DNA from: Nitrospirales bacterium
GTDB lineage: Bacteria > Nitrospirota > Nitrospiria > Nitrospirales > UBA8639
Direction of reading: 5' to 3'
Assembly: GCA_031315865.1 (NCBI GenBank)
Contig: JALDRJ010000002.1
Span: 2,020,001 to 2,084,000 of the forward strand
Length of the DNA stretch: 64,000 bases
Below are positions 26,985-35,841 of the stretch, piece by piece. Under the pieces are notes generated by a model. The model searched no databases, was not told where the DNA came from, and worked only from the letters and a program-made list of their open reading frames with translations. Within the stretch, counting starts at the first letter, position 1, and every line of letters starts with the position of its first letter. A program made the position numbers and the translations under genes.

Positions 26985-28460
26985 TTATTTAGAAAGTTTT
27001 TCGAGCAGTTGATCGATCGTCTGGACACCGTCAAGAAGCTCGTTGGTGAGGGACTGGGTCCCTCGGTAGGGGTCCGTGAGCGGAATTCTTTTTATCTGAT
27101 CATGCCCTTGGTCTAAGAGGACCGAAGTCCAGCTCATTCCGTACACGTTCTCTGGAAATCGCTTGAGGCAGGTTCCTCGAAAGTAGGCCCTCGTGTTACA
27201 AGGCGGAGAAACCGTCGCCTGTTCGATATCATGATCTTGAAGCAGCCGCACGATGCGGTTTGCGCGTTCAAGGGTGTAGTACAAACCTCTCTCCGGGCGC
27301 ATGTCGTGGTATTGCAGGTCGAGAAGTCTGGCGCGTGGATCGTTCCATCCACATCCTTTTCGATCGATGTATGTCTGAATCATCCGGTGTTTGGCGACCC
27401 AATCCAACTCTTTATGAAGTTGAGTCGGATCTTCTTCAAGCTTCTTGAGGATTGTGTCCCAAAGGACCAAGACTTCCTTTGTGGCGGGTGAAAGATCCCG
27501 CGTATTGTAGAAATCATGAGCGGCTTGAAGGTAGCTTTGTTGTATTTCGATCGACGTGGTGGTCCGCTTGTTGGCAAGCCGTAGACTGGCGTTGAGGTTC
27601 AGATCTCGCGAAACGGTCTTGATATCTTGTACCGGGTTCTCAAGGCTCAGCTTCGGGAATTCCCATCCCGCGTCCAGCATTTCCATGATGATGGCCGTTG
27701 TGCCAATTTTGAGGTATGTCGGAATTTCAGCCATGTTGGCATCACCGACAATCACATGTAACCGCCGATATTTGTCGAGTTCGGTATGTGGTTCGTCCCG
27801 AGTATTGATGATGGGACGTTTCACCATCGTGTTGAGGTCCATCAGGCATTCAAAAAAATCAGAACGTTGCGCGATTTGATAGTCGATGGGGTTCGTGTGG
27901 TTTTCTGCGCCGACTTTTCCCGAACCCGCATAGATTTGACGGGTTACGAAGAATGGAATGAGTGTTTGCGCGATCTTGTCAAAGGGAACTGATCGTGACA
28001 GCAGGTAGTTCTCGTGGTAGCCGTAGCTATTGCCTTTCCCATCGGAATTATTTTTATAGACGAAGACTTTTTCCCCGTCGAGCGAGGTGTTGAGCGACTC
28101 TAAACAGGCCTGAATGATGCGTTCGCCTGCTCGTTCATAGGCTAGCAGCTCAAGTGGTTGACTGCATTCCGGGGTGGAATATTCCGGGTGGGCCCCGTCG
28201 ACATAAAGCCGTCCCCCATTCAAGAGGAGTTTGTTTAACTGACGATTATAGTGGGGATTGGGACGTTCAGGCTCTCCTTCGACGACGAAGCCTCGTGAAT
28301 CAAGAAAAGGATTTTCATATTCGTAGTCCCAGATACCCCGTGGTGCTGCGAGAGATGGGAAGTGGCCAATGAGCCGAATGGAATCCGTGACCGGGTCAGC
28401 ATGACCGGAGCCCTTGGCAAGAATGCCAAATTCTGTTTCCGTACCTAGAATGCGGTACAA
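26985..28460 (-). CDS. dop: Depupylase/deamidase Dop-type protein
   Basis: Relative of PafA that removes Pup from proteins and, in actinobacteria, converts its C-terminal Gln to Glu. 491 residues. The start codon is TTG at 28460 just after GGAGG. ILGTETEFGI supplies metal-binding glutamates. A loop of about 40 residues follows (SIRLIGHFPSLAAPRG...), the mark of Dop against PafA. Then comes YVDGAHPEYSTPECSQ with the catalytic Asp, and NTRDEPHTELDKYRRLHVIVGDANM. Placed between the ATPase and beta-subunit genes as in actinobacteria. Confidence 0.88.
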   Translation of the reverse strand: MYRILGTETEFGILAKGSGHADPVTDSIRLIGHFPSLAAPRGIWDYEYENPFLDSRGFVVEGEPERPNPHYNRQLNKLLLNGGRLYVDGAHPEYSTPECSQPLELLAYERAGERIIQACLESLNTSLDGEKVFVYKNNSDGKGNSYGYHENYLLSRSVPFDKIAQTLIPFFVTRQIYAGSGKVGAENHTNPIDYQIAQRSDFFECLMDLNTMVKRPIINTRDEPHTELDKYRRLHVIVGDANMAEIPTYLKIGTTAIIMEMLDAGWEFPKLSLENPVQDIKTVSRDLNLNASLRLANKRTTTSIEIQQSYLQAAHDFYNTRDLSPATKEVLVLWDTILKKLEEDPTQLHKELDWVAKHRMIQTYIDRKGCGWNDPRARLLDLQYHDMRPERGLYYTLERANRIVRLLQDHDIEQATVSPPCNTRAYFRGTCLKRFPENVYGMSWTSVLLDQGHDQIKRIPLTDPYRGTQSLTNELLDGVQTIDQLLEKLSK

Positions 28461-28508
28461 GGACCCTCCATGTCAGCCTCAAGCGATGGGCAAAGTGAAC
28501 GTGACATG

Positions 28509-30188
28509 TCAGAAGTAGTGTCCGACGCTGACCGTTTCTATTTCTCGGGATTCCGACGGTTCTTCCGTTAACGTACGCACGTGAATGATCTTTTCTCCCT
28601 TTTTCCCCGCGATTCTCGCCCAATCGTCAGGGTTCGTGGTGTTGGGGAGATCTTCCTGTTCTTTGAACTCTTCTCGAATAGCTTGCCGTAAATCATCTGA
28701 CGCAATGCCTTTTTCCCCAGTGGTGATGGCTCGTTTGATCGCCATCTTTTTGGCACGAGCGACCACACCTTCGATGAGCGCGCCGCTGGCAAAATCCTTA
28801 AAGTAAAACGTTTCTTTTTCCCCGTTGGCGTAGGTCACTTCCAAGAACCGATTTTCTTCCGAACGGGCATACAGCGACTCTGTCGCGATCTCGATGAGAT
28901 GGGCGACGAGCTGCTTGGGGTCACCTTGCTGTTGATCGAGTTCAGCTTTGGAAAAAGGAAGGTCCGGCGTCAGGTATTTTCCGAGGATTTCTTTCGCCCC
29001 CTGTTTGTCCGGACGGGGGATTTTCACTTTGACATCCAGGCGTCCGGGCCGTAAGACGGCAGGGTCTATCAAGTCTTGTCGATTGCTCGCTCCGATCACG
29101 ATCACATCACGTAAGCTTTCGACTCCATCGATTTCAGCGAGAAATTGCGGGACGATGGTGGATTCTATGTCAGATGAGATGCCGGTGCCACGCGTGCGGA
29201 ACAATGCATCCATTTCGTCGAAGAACACGATGACCGGATAGCCGTTCGAAGCTTTTTCTTTTGCTTTCGCGAAGACCTCTCGTATTTGCCGTTCGGACTC
29301 ACCCACGTATTTGTTCAGCAACTCCGGCCCTTTGATATGGAGAAAGTAACTGCGAACTTCCCGTCCAGTTAAATGTTTTAATTTTTGCGCTATGGAATTC
29401 GCGACAGCCTTGGCAATAAGCGTCTTGCCGCATCCAGGCGGACCATAGAGTAAAATGCCTTTCGGAGCGGAGAGCCGATGTTCGGCGTACAGGTCCGGGT
29501 ATAAAAACGGTAGTTCTACTGCATCTTTGACTTGTGTCAGTTCGTTCTCAAGCCCTCCGATTTGCTCATAATTGGCATCAGGTACTTCTTCTAACACAAC
29601 TTCTTCCATCTCGGATTTCGGGAGTTTTTCCGTGATGTAACCCGATCGCGTTTCGAACAGGAGCAGGTCGCCGACACTCAAAGTTTCGGATTGCAGCGGT
29701 TGAGCAACTTCTACGACGCGTTCTTCATCGTGTCGTAATTTGACTAATGCTCGATGGTCATCAAGACGGAGCTTTAACTGCGCGACCTCACCTTGGGGAT
29801 TAAAATCTCGTATTTCGATGATATTCATGGCCTCATTCAGGATCACCTCTTGCCCTTTGCGAAACTCCTGTTTAGGCAATGACGGATGAACGCTGACACG
29901 CATTTTTCTTCCCGAAACCGTGACATTCGCCGTGTCATCTTGGTTCAGGTCACAGAAAATGGCAAAGGTCGAGGGAGGTGCAGTCAGCTTTTCAACTTCT
30001 TTTCGGAGAGCTTCAATCTGAACTTTGGCTTCTTGCAGGCTGGAAACGAGACGGTCGTTCTGTTGTTGCGACCGGCGGAGTTGATGGCGCGAGTCATAAA
30101 GTTGATGGATTTCAGACTCCATCACCTGCAACTCACTTCGAAGTTTTTCTAATTCACTGTCCTGATCATCCTGTTTTCTCATTCCCAT
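28509..30188 (-). CDS. arc: Proteasome-activating AAA ATPase (ARC/Mpa)
   Basis: Hexameric unfoldase that feeds proteins into the 20S core. 559 residues: an N-terminal coiled coil (about 8-65), tandem OB folds (about 70-215), then one AAA module with Walker A GPPGCGKT, Walker B VIVFFDEMDALF and SRH NRQDLIDPAVLRPGRLD. The last residues GHYF form the hydrophobic-Tyr-X tail that docks into the alpha ring, like GQYL in mycobacterial Mpa. The first gene of the proteasome operon; the start at 30188 has AGGTGG in front. Confidence 0.93.
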   Translation of the reverse strand: MGMRKQDDQDSELEKLRSELQVMESEIHQLYDSRHQLRRSQQQNDRLVSSLQEAKVQIEALRKEVEKLTAPPSTFAIFCDLNQDDTANVTVSGRKMRVSVHPSLPKQEFRKGQEVILNEAMNIIEIRDFNPQGEVAQLKLRLDDHRALVKLRHDEERVVEVAQPLQSETLSVGDLLLFETRSGYITEKLPKSEMEEVVLEEVPDANYEQIGGLENELTQVKDAVELPFLYPDLYAEHRLSAPKGILLYGPPGCGKTLIAKAVANSIAQKLKHLTGREVRSYFLHIKGPELLNKYVGESERQIREVFAKAKEKASNGYPVIVFFDEMDALFRTRGTGISSDIESTIVPQFLAEIDGVESLRDVIVIGASNRQDLIDPAVLRPGRLDVKVKIPRPDKQGAKEILGKYLTPDLPFSKAELDQQQGDPKQLVAHLIEIATESLYARSEENRFLEVTYANGEKETFYFKDFASGALIEGVVARAKKMAIKRAITTGEKGIASDDLRQAIREEFKEQEDLPNTTNPDDWARIAGKKGEKIIHVRTLTEEPSESREIETVSVGHYF

Positions 30189-30334
30189 CGTCGTTCCACC
30201 TGTTGTTGGTTGTGGACGTTTCCGGCAGGACTTATGGGAGAAAGCTCTGATCTATTACGATAGTCGTCATCCCTACCAAAATACGCAGTATTCTCAAGGT
30301 TTCTCAAGCCATAGGTATTGTCAGAAGTACCGTC

Positions 30335-30364
30335 ATCTTATCACTCGATTTTCAAAAGGGTCAA
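30335..30364 (-). promoter_or_regulatory. Probable promoter of the proteasome operon
   Basis: Read on the minus strand, TTGACC (30364-30359) is followed after 18 bases by TAAGAT (30340-30335). The leader to the ARC start codon would be about 140 bases. The -35 box is near perfect, the -10 box moderate. Confidence 0.45.
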
Positions 30365-30412
30365 CACAGACAAGGGTGAGGACGTGGAGAGAACGTGGCC
30401 GAAGGTCTTGAC

Positions 30413-31045
30413 TTATGAGGCGTCTAGTGCATTTATGAAATTCTTGGTTGCGGCGGAAACCTGTACTGCTTCCAGGATGGCGGATATCACCGCGACACCA
30501 TACGCTCCGGCATCCTTGACTTCCTGAACTCGTTCCAGCGTGATGCCCCCGATGGCGTAAATGGGGAGAGTTGATCGTTGGCAAACAGTTTTGAGCGTCT
30601 TGATCCCCAGAGGTGGGCCGTACGGTCTTTTTGAAGGCGTATCATAAATGGGACCAAGAACGAGAAAATCGGCTCCTTCGCCTTCTGCCACGCAGACATC
30701 TTCTTGAGAATGCGTGGATTTCCCAATGAGTGTGGAGATGCCAAGGAATTTCCGTACTTGTGGAATAGGCAGGCTATGGGCCGGTAAATGCACGCCATCA
30801 GCTCCGATACATCTTGCGATATCGGCTCTGTCATTCACGAGTAGAAGGGCATCGTGACGATGAGCTTCAGACGCAAGCTCGCTGGCTAGACTCAGTAGTT
30901 GACGAGTATCAAGGTCTTTTTCGCGAAACTGTATGAACTTTGTTCCGGCTCTCAGTGTCTCGTTGATGATGGAAGGAAGGGGGCGCCGTCGAGTTTGACG
31001 GCGATTCGTGACGACATATAAACGAGGAAGCGTTTTTTTTGTCAT
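30413..31045 (-). CDS. thiE: Thiamine-phosphate synthase
   Basis: Joins the thiazole and pyrimidine phosphates to thiamine monophosphate. 210 residues, TIM barrel. Visible family motifs: QFREKDLDTRQLL (pyrophosphate binding, QxREK), LLVNDRADIA, GADGVHLPAHSL, and late GPIYDTPSKRPYGPPLG with YAIGGIT. The last gene of the thiS-thiG-thiE run. There is no thiamine riboswitch in front of the run that I can see. Confidence 0.92.
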   Translation of the reverse strand: MTKKTLPRLYVVTNRRQTRRRPLPSIINETLRAGTKFIQFREKDLDTRQLLSLASELASEAHRHDALLLVNDRADIARCIGADGVHLPAHSLPIPQVRKFLGISTLIGKSTHSQEDVCVAEGEGADFLVLGPIYDTPSKRPYGPPLGIKTLKTVCQRSTLPIYAIGGITLERVQEVKDAGAYGVAVISAILEAVQVSAATKNFINALDAS

Positions 31046-31097
31046 TCAGGAGAGGTTGGAACAGCAGCAGCGTATTTCTTGAACATGTCCAGTCCTT

Positions 31098-31871
31098 TTA
31101 CAGCATTCCCTCTATCGGACTGCTAGCGGTCGCATACAGTTTTCGAGGTATCCTTCCGGCTCTGTAGGCGAGCCGTCCTGCGTCAATCCCCAGTTTCATC
31201 GCCTCAGCCATCATGATCGGATCTTTGGCCCCGGCGATGGCCGTATTCATCAGAACCGCATCTGCTCCGTACTCCATGGCGAGAGCGGCATCAGACGCCG
31301 TGCCTACGCCTGCATCGACGACAATGGGAACTTTGATCGTTTCAAGGATGATCTTCAGGTTATAAGGATTCCGAATGCCAAGTCCGGACCCGATCGGGGC
31401 TGCTAACGGCATGACGGCCGGACAGCCGACATCAACCAATTTTTGAGCCACAATGGGGTCATCGTTGGTATAGGGTAAGACGATAAATCCTTCCTTCACG
31501 AGAATCTTGGCCGCTTCGACTAACCCAGCCGTGTCAGGAAAGAGTGTCCGTTCGTCACCGATGACCTCAAGTTTGATCAGGTCAGACACCCCGGCTGCAC
31601 GTGCCAGCCGTGCATAGCGAAGCGCATCGTCAACGGTGTAGCACCCCGCCGTGTTGGGAAGAATGGTGTATTCTTTCGGATTGAGGTAGTCGAGCAGGTT
31701 CTCTGATTGACGATCCGTAATATTCACCCGTCGAACGGCAACCGTCACGACATCGGCGCCAGCCGCATCGATGGCTTTTTTCGTTTCTTCGAAGTCTTTA
31801 TATTTCCCCGTTCCTACCCAAAGACGTGATTTGAACTCGCGTCCGGCAATAGTTAAACGATCGTCAATCAT
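31098..31871 (-). CDS. thiG: Thiazole synthase
   Basis: Makes the thiazole ring of thiamine from deoxyxylulose phosphate, dehydroglycine and the sulphur carried by ThiS. 257 residues from [13 protein letters not shown]; the catalytic lysine lies in [15 protein letters not shown] region of the barrel and the phosphate site in [34 protein letters not shown], which is highly conserved. Begins 73 bases after thiS. Confidence 0.93.
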   Translation of the reverse strand: MIDDRLTIAGREFKSRLWVGTGKYKDFEETKKAIDAAGADVVTVAVRRVNITDRQSENLLDYLNPKEYTILPNTAGCYTVDDALRYARLARAAGVSDLIKLEVIGDERTLFPDTAGLVEAAKILVKEGFIVLPYTNDDPIVAQKLVDVGCPAVMPLAAPIGSGLGIRNPYNLKIILETIKVPIVVDAGVGTASDAALAMEYGADAVLMNTAIAGAKDPIMMAEAMKLGIDAGRLAYRAGRIPRKLYATASSPIEGML

Positions 31872-31944
31872 GGTCAGCTCTCTCGTTCTCAATTAAAAAG
31901 GTTGTTGCAGGTCTATCAAATGGCGTGTGTGTCGCCGATCAGCG

Positions 31945-32148
31945 TCAGGTCCCTCCGCCAATAAAGCTTAAGATCTCCACAGTATCCCCCTGGTGCAAAA
32001 CTGAGGTGGGAAAATCCTGTCGATCGAGTATTTTCAAGTTCAACTCGATGGCGACCTGTTCCGGGCAGATGTCTAGTTGATGAAGAAGATCTGATACCGT
32101 GAGACCTTCCTGGAGAGTTTGGTTGTTCCCGTTTACTTGAATATCCAT
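31945..32148 (-). CDS. thiS: Sulphur carrier protein ThiS with one extra C-terminal residue
   Basis: Ubiquitin-like protein of 67 residues that carries sulphur as a C-terminal thiocarboxylate for thiazole synthesis. The beta-grasp pattern is clear: MDIQVNGNNQTLQEGLTVSDLL, VAIELNLKILDR, GDTVEILSFIGGGT. The usual end is GG or GGG with a free carboxylate; here a threonine follows the glycines, so either the Thr is removed or the protein is used differently. Start chosen at the internal ATG that gives the normal length; no ThiF lies nearby. Confidence 0.85.
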   Translation of the reverse strand: MDIQVNGNNQTLQEGLTVSDLLHQLDICPEQVAIELNLKILDRQDFPTSVLHQGDTVEILSFIGGGT

Positions 32149-32408
32149 GAGAACGTGATCACTGTACACTCATGGGACGAGAATTGTCTCTGTGCCTTCA
32201 CGCCTGATTTCATCCTAAGGCAGTATTGAAATGCTTGTCAATAAAAGGGGGACGGTTGTTTGTGACATCCAATCATGTCGTAAGGACGCATGGCGACAAG
32301 AACGCGATCATGAATGAAATTGGTGGTAGCTCTAGCGGATGGTTCTGCGTACAATGTGAAATCCTCAAATTTTCCCCTTGTTAAGATCCTATCAACCGGT
32401 GGGAATTT

Positions 32409-32873
32409 ATGACGAATCATAATCAAGATTTAGCAGGGCTGTTTCATGCGATGGCCGGTCTCCTCTCGAGGCGTGCGGCAAATCCGTATCGCGTACGTGC
32501 TTACCGAAAAGCGGCAGAGGCATTGCTGGCTTTGGAAGATGATATTAACATGATCGCTCAGCGTGGAGAATTACAATCGATTTCCGGGGTAGGAAAAGAC
32601 CTTGCGTCCAAGATTCAAGAGTACGTGTCGACTGGACACATACAGGCCTATGAGGAGTTGAAAACTCCCCTGCCAGATGCAGTCAAGGCTTGGATGAACT
32701 TGCCCGGATTTTCAGAACATCTCGTCCATGATTTATATTTTCGTTTAGGGATACACACGTTGGAAGACTTGGAACGATTGGTTCGCTCTCATATGTTACG
32801 GACGATCCCAGGAATGATGGAGCGGACGGAAGAGGTTTTGGCAGCCATTCACCGTCGGCTTCCTGAAAAATAA
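32409..32873 (+). CDS. Free-standing PolX-type helix-hairpin-helix domain protein
   Basis: 154 residues that match the first domain of DNA polymerase X: LAGLFHAMAGLLSRRAANPYRVRAYRKAAEALLAL, then SGVGKDLASKIQEYV, a helix-hairpin-helix that binds DNA backbone, and a second less clear hairpin near IPGMMERTEEVL. The nucleotidyltransferase and PHP domains of PolX are absent, and the stop is clean, so this is a separate small DNA-binding protein rather than a fragment of an adjacent polymerase gene. Role unknown; DNA repair or nucleoid binding would fit. Confidence 0.75.
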   Translation: MTNHNQDLAGLFHAMAGLLSRRAANPYRVRAYRKAAEALLALEDDINMIAQRGELQSISGVGKDLASKIQEYVSTGHIQAYEELKTPLPDAVKAWMNLPGFSEHLVHDLYFRLGIHTLEDLERLVRSHMLRTIPGMMERTEEVLAAIHRRLPEK

Positions 32874-33051
32874 GATCGCGTAGGTCGGTTTGGATTGACT
32901 GCCTGATTGGCCTTTGTTAGCGTTTAGAAGGTGACTCGTTGGCTCGCTCATCCCTGGAACGGCATGCTTCAGCGGTCACGAACGAAACAGATGATCGTGT
33001 CCTTGGGGCATGGTGAATATGAATCTTTAAAGAAAAAGGTCGAGAGTGGAT

Positions 33052-33288
33052 ATGCCCATTGCTGCGTTTATACTGATCGACGTGACAGGAAACCACACCA
33101 AAAGTGCGTACAAAACGATCATGAGAATTCAAGGCGTGAAATCGTTGGCAGCCGTGACGGGGCCTCACGATCTCGTCGCGCAAATTGAAGCCGCTACGAT
33201 CGAGGAACTCAATGATATCGTTCTTTCACGTATACGTAGTATTGACGGAGTCTTGAAAACGAGCACTGCAATCGTACTGAATCTTTGA
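33052..33288 (+). CDS. Free-standing Lrp/AsnC effector-binding (RAM) domain
   Basis: 78 residues with the alpha-beta sandwich of the Lrp/AsnC ligand domain (IAAFILIDVTGNHTKSAYKTIMRIQGVKSLAAVTGPHDLVAQIEAATIEELNDIVLSRIRSIDGVLKTSTAIV). No helix-turn-helix precedes it. Such stand-alone domains form oligomers and may sense amino acids or work with a partner regulator. The ATG at 33052 is preceded by a weak purine-rich site; a GTG at 33046 is possible. Confidence 0.8.
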   Translation: MPIAAFILIDVTGNHTKSAYKTIMRIQGVKSLAAVTGPHDLVAQIEAATIEELNDIVLSRIRSIDGVLKTSTAIVLNL

Positions 33289-33303
33289 TGCTTTATTAGA
33301 GTC

Positions 33304-34617
33304 TTAGGCTGCCGGCCGTAATTGTTTAAAGACCTTCCAGGTTTTCAAGAGTTCCAATGCTTTTTGAAGCTGTACGTCGTCAGGCGGTACTCCCGTGTCC
33401 TCGTCTTTCTTCTTATCATCGCCGCCTTCACTGGCTTGAGTGTTTTCCAGTTCTGATAGTTGAGGAAGCGAAACGGCTTCTTCATCAGTTTCCTTTTTTG
33501 TTTTCGCATGTGCGGTGGTTTTGGGATCCACCACGATATCAGGTTTGACGCCAATTTTATGAATCGACTCGCCTTTCGGGGTGTAATATTTCGCCGTCGT
33601 TAAGCGAAGCCCCGACCCATCCGAGAGCGGAAGAATCGTTTGCACGGACCCTTTCCCAAAGCTTGTCATGCCCAGGATGACGGCTTTACCCCAGTCTTGC
33701 ATGGCTGCGGCCACGATTTCTGATGCACTCGCCGAACCTTGGTTAATTAAGACGATCATGGGGTATTGATATTTCTCTCCATTGTCGCGTGCCCGATACT
33801 CATCTTCCCGTCCATTGCGTCCTTTAATCGATACAATTAATTTTCCGGACTTCAAGAATTGTTCGGCGACTCCAACGGCTGCTGTGAGCAGGCCGCCTGG
33901 GTTATTTCGTAAATCTAAGATCAATCCTTGAATGTTCTGTTCTTTTAGCTTTTCTAATTCGTTCGCTAAGTCCTCCGGTGTTTGTTCCTGAAATTGCGTA
34001 ATCCGAATATACCCGGTATTTCCGCCAATGACCTTACTGCGGACACTCTGAATTTTGATAGTATCACGCGTAATGTCGAATACTAGGGGTTGTTTTTCGC
34101 CCTCTCGAAAAACCGTCAAATTGACGGATGTCCCTTTCGGTCCCCGCATTTTTTGGACGGCCTCCATCAGTGTCAGATCCTTCGTTGGCGTATCGCCAAC
34201 TTTGACGATAATGTCTCCGGCTTTGATCCCGGCCGCGAAGGCGGGTGTGTCTTCGATCGGGGCAATCACGGTTAACCGATTGTCCTTGATGCCAATCTGA
34301 ATGCCCAGTCCTCCAAATTCCCCCTTCGTTTCCACCTGCATTTCCTTGTACATGTCTAATGTCATATAAGAGGAATGTGGATCTAGTCCCGCCAGCATGC
34401 CACGTACGGCCCCATGAACCAGGTCCTCCATTTTGGTCTCTTCGACATAGTGTTTTTTGACTTGAGAGAGGACTTCCGCGAAGATTTGCAATTCTTCATA
34501 ATTCTCGCTCGCATATCCAGTCCGATCCCATCCTTTTCCGATCAAGACTCCCACGAGCAGAATAATGACCACCGTCAGACCAGAGACCCAGACAGTTGAG
34601 TGGCGTTCTTGTTTCAT
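33304..34617 (-). CDS. ctpA: Carboxy-terminal processing peptidase (S41)
   Basis: Periplasmic serine protease that trims proteins from their C-terminus and controls cell-wall hydrolases. 437 residues: N-terminal membrane helix (VVIILLVGVLIGKGW), a PDZ domain (about 95-185, GGLGIQIGIKDNRLTVIAPIEDTPAFAAGIKAGD), and the S41 domain with catalytic Ser in GSASASEIVAAAM and Lys in SFGKGSVQT. An acidic/basic low-complexity tail (EGGDDKKKDEDTG) follows. It sits after envC, as in many bacteria where Ctp controls the EnvC-type activator. Confidence 0.9.
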   Translation of the reverse strand: MKQERHSTVWVSGLTVVIILLVGVLIGKGWDRTGYASENYEELQIFAEVLSQVKKHYVEETKMEDLVHGAVRGMLAGLDPHSSYMTLDMYKEMQVETKGEFGGLGIQIGIKDNRLTVIAPIEDTPAFAAGIKAGDIIVKVGDTPTKDLTLMEAVQKMRGPKGTSVNLTVFREGEKQPLVFDITRDTIKIQSVRSKVIGGNTGYIRITQFQEQTPEDLANELEKLKEQNIQGLILDLRNNPGGLLTAAVGVAEQFLKSGKLIVSIKGRNGREDEYRARDNGEKYQYPMIVLINQGSASASEIVAAAMQDWGKAVILGMTSFGKGSVQTILPLSDGSGLRLTTAKYYTPKGESIHKIGVKPDIVVDPKTTAHAKTKKETDEEAVSLPQLSELENTQASEGGDDKKKDEDTGVPPDDVQLQKALELLKTWKVFKQLRPAA

Positions 34618-34644
34618 ACAAAAGTTCCTTTGACTACTCCATGG

Positions 34645-35841
34645 TTATGGACGTTTAACGAGCCAGCGAAGCGGATCCACCGGTTTGGTGCCTTTTCGTA
34701 ACTCAAAGTAGAGGGTGTTGTTGTCGGTGAGACCGGTTTCTCCAGTTTTTCCGATGACTTGCCCTTGGGAAACCTTCTGGCCTTCTTTCACGAGTAATGT
34801 TGACGCATGAGCATAGAGAGAGAAAAACCCATTGGTATGGTCGACGATCACGACTAATCCGTATCCTTTTAACCAATCGGCATAGACGACAGTACCTTGA
34901 GAAACGGTTTTGATCGCTGTGGCATGGTTGGTTCGGATCTCGATGCCTTTTTTATTGACATATGTATCAAAGGTTGGGTGCTTTTGGCGACCAAAAAACG
35001 AAACGACCGTTCCTTGTGTTGGCCAGAGTAATGAGCCTTCGTTATGGGCTTTACTCTTTTTTGTTTTCGCCTGTGCTTGTGATAGCTTAAAGCGTTGATC
35101 GAGTTCTTTCAACAATGCATCGACTTGTTTGGCGGAACGCTGTAACCCTTCGACGGTACGTTCATAGAGTTTTTGTTCTTTCGATAAACTCGTGAGGACT
35201 ACATGCTTGTCCTTCTTGACCCCCTTCATATCATTGATCGTTTGTTGCGTCTGTTGTTTGAAACTCAGCAGTTCTTCACGAGCTTTCGCTCGTTGTGTCT
35301 TGAGGTTTTCCAATTCCTCCAACTGTCGTCGGTAGTCGGTCAGGAGTTGGTATTCTTGCTTGGATATCGTGGAAAGATAGGCTAACCGTCGCTCAAAATT
35401 GGCGAAGGTGTCGGCTTCGAACAAGGCTTTGAGATATCCCCCCCTTCCTTCCATGTACAGCAGCCGTAGTCGATTGGAAATACCTTTCCGATGTTGGGAG
35501 ACTTCTGATTCAATGTTCGATAATTGTTTCTGGACTTGAGAGAGCTCCCGATCTTTTCCTTTGAGATCCTTGTCGATACGCCGGTACTCTTGTTGTTTTT
35601 TGACTAATGCCTTATCCAGTTTTTCAATTTTCTTCAAGACTGATTCAGATTGTTTTTCAGCTTTCTTGGCCTTCTGCTTGGTTTTGTTGATTTCTTCATT
35701 GAGTTTTTTAAGGCGAAGGCGTTCCTGTTCCAATTCTTGGGAAATAGCCGTCTTCGGTTGAGAGGCTGCCCAGATCGGGAGTGGACATGCCATGCTCGTG
35801 CTGAGAAGAATGATCGACCAGAATCGAGGAGTCTGTCTCAT
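34645..35841 (-). CDS. envC: EnvC-type murein hydrolase activator
   Basis: Periplasmic activator that links FtsEX to amidases at the septum. 398 residues: signal peptide (SIILLSTSMACPLPIWA), long coiled coil (about 30-270, heptads rich in Lys, Glu, Gln and Leu), then a LytM domain that has lost its zinc ligands (NHATAIKT where active members have HxxxD, and YFELR in place of HFEIR), just as in EnvC. Its ATG overlaps the ftsX stop (ATGA), so the pair is translationally coupled. Confidence 0.9.
   Translation of the reverse strand: MRQTPRFWSIILLSTSMACPLPIWAASQPKTAISQELEQERLRLKKLNEEINKTKQKAKKAEKQSESVLKKIEKLDKALVKKQQEYRRIDKDLKGKDRELSQVQKQLSNIESEVSQHRKGISNRLRLLYMEGRGGYLKALFEADTFANFERRLAYLSTISKQEYQLLTDYRRQLEELENLKTQRAKAREELLSFKQQTQQTINDMKGVKKDKHVVLTSLSKEQKLYERTVEGLQRSAKQVDALLKELDQRFKLSQAQAKTKKSKAHNEGSLLWPTQGTVVSFFGRQKHPTFDTYVNKKGIEIRTNHATAIKTVSQGTVVYADWLKGYGLVVIVDHTNGFFSLYAHASTLLVKEGQKVSQGQVIGKTGETGLTDNNTLYFELRKGTKPVDPLRWLVKRP

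Noticed and set aside
26959-27034. Longer N-terminus of PrcB
   Set aside because: The frame overlaps the end of dop; the ATG at 26959 has an AAGGA ribosome site and gives a normal propeptide.
32149-32408. Thiamine pyrophosphate riboswitch before thiS
   Set aside because: No CTGAGA or ACCTGA-type conserved blocks in the leader on the minus strand.
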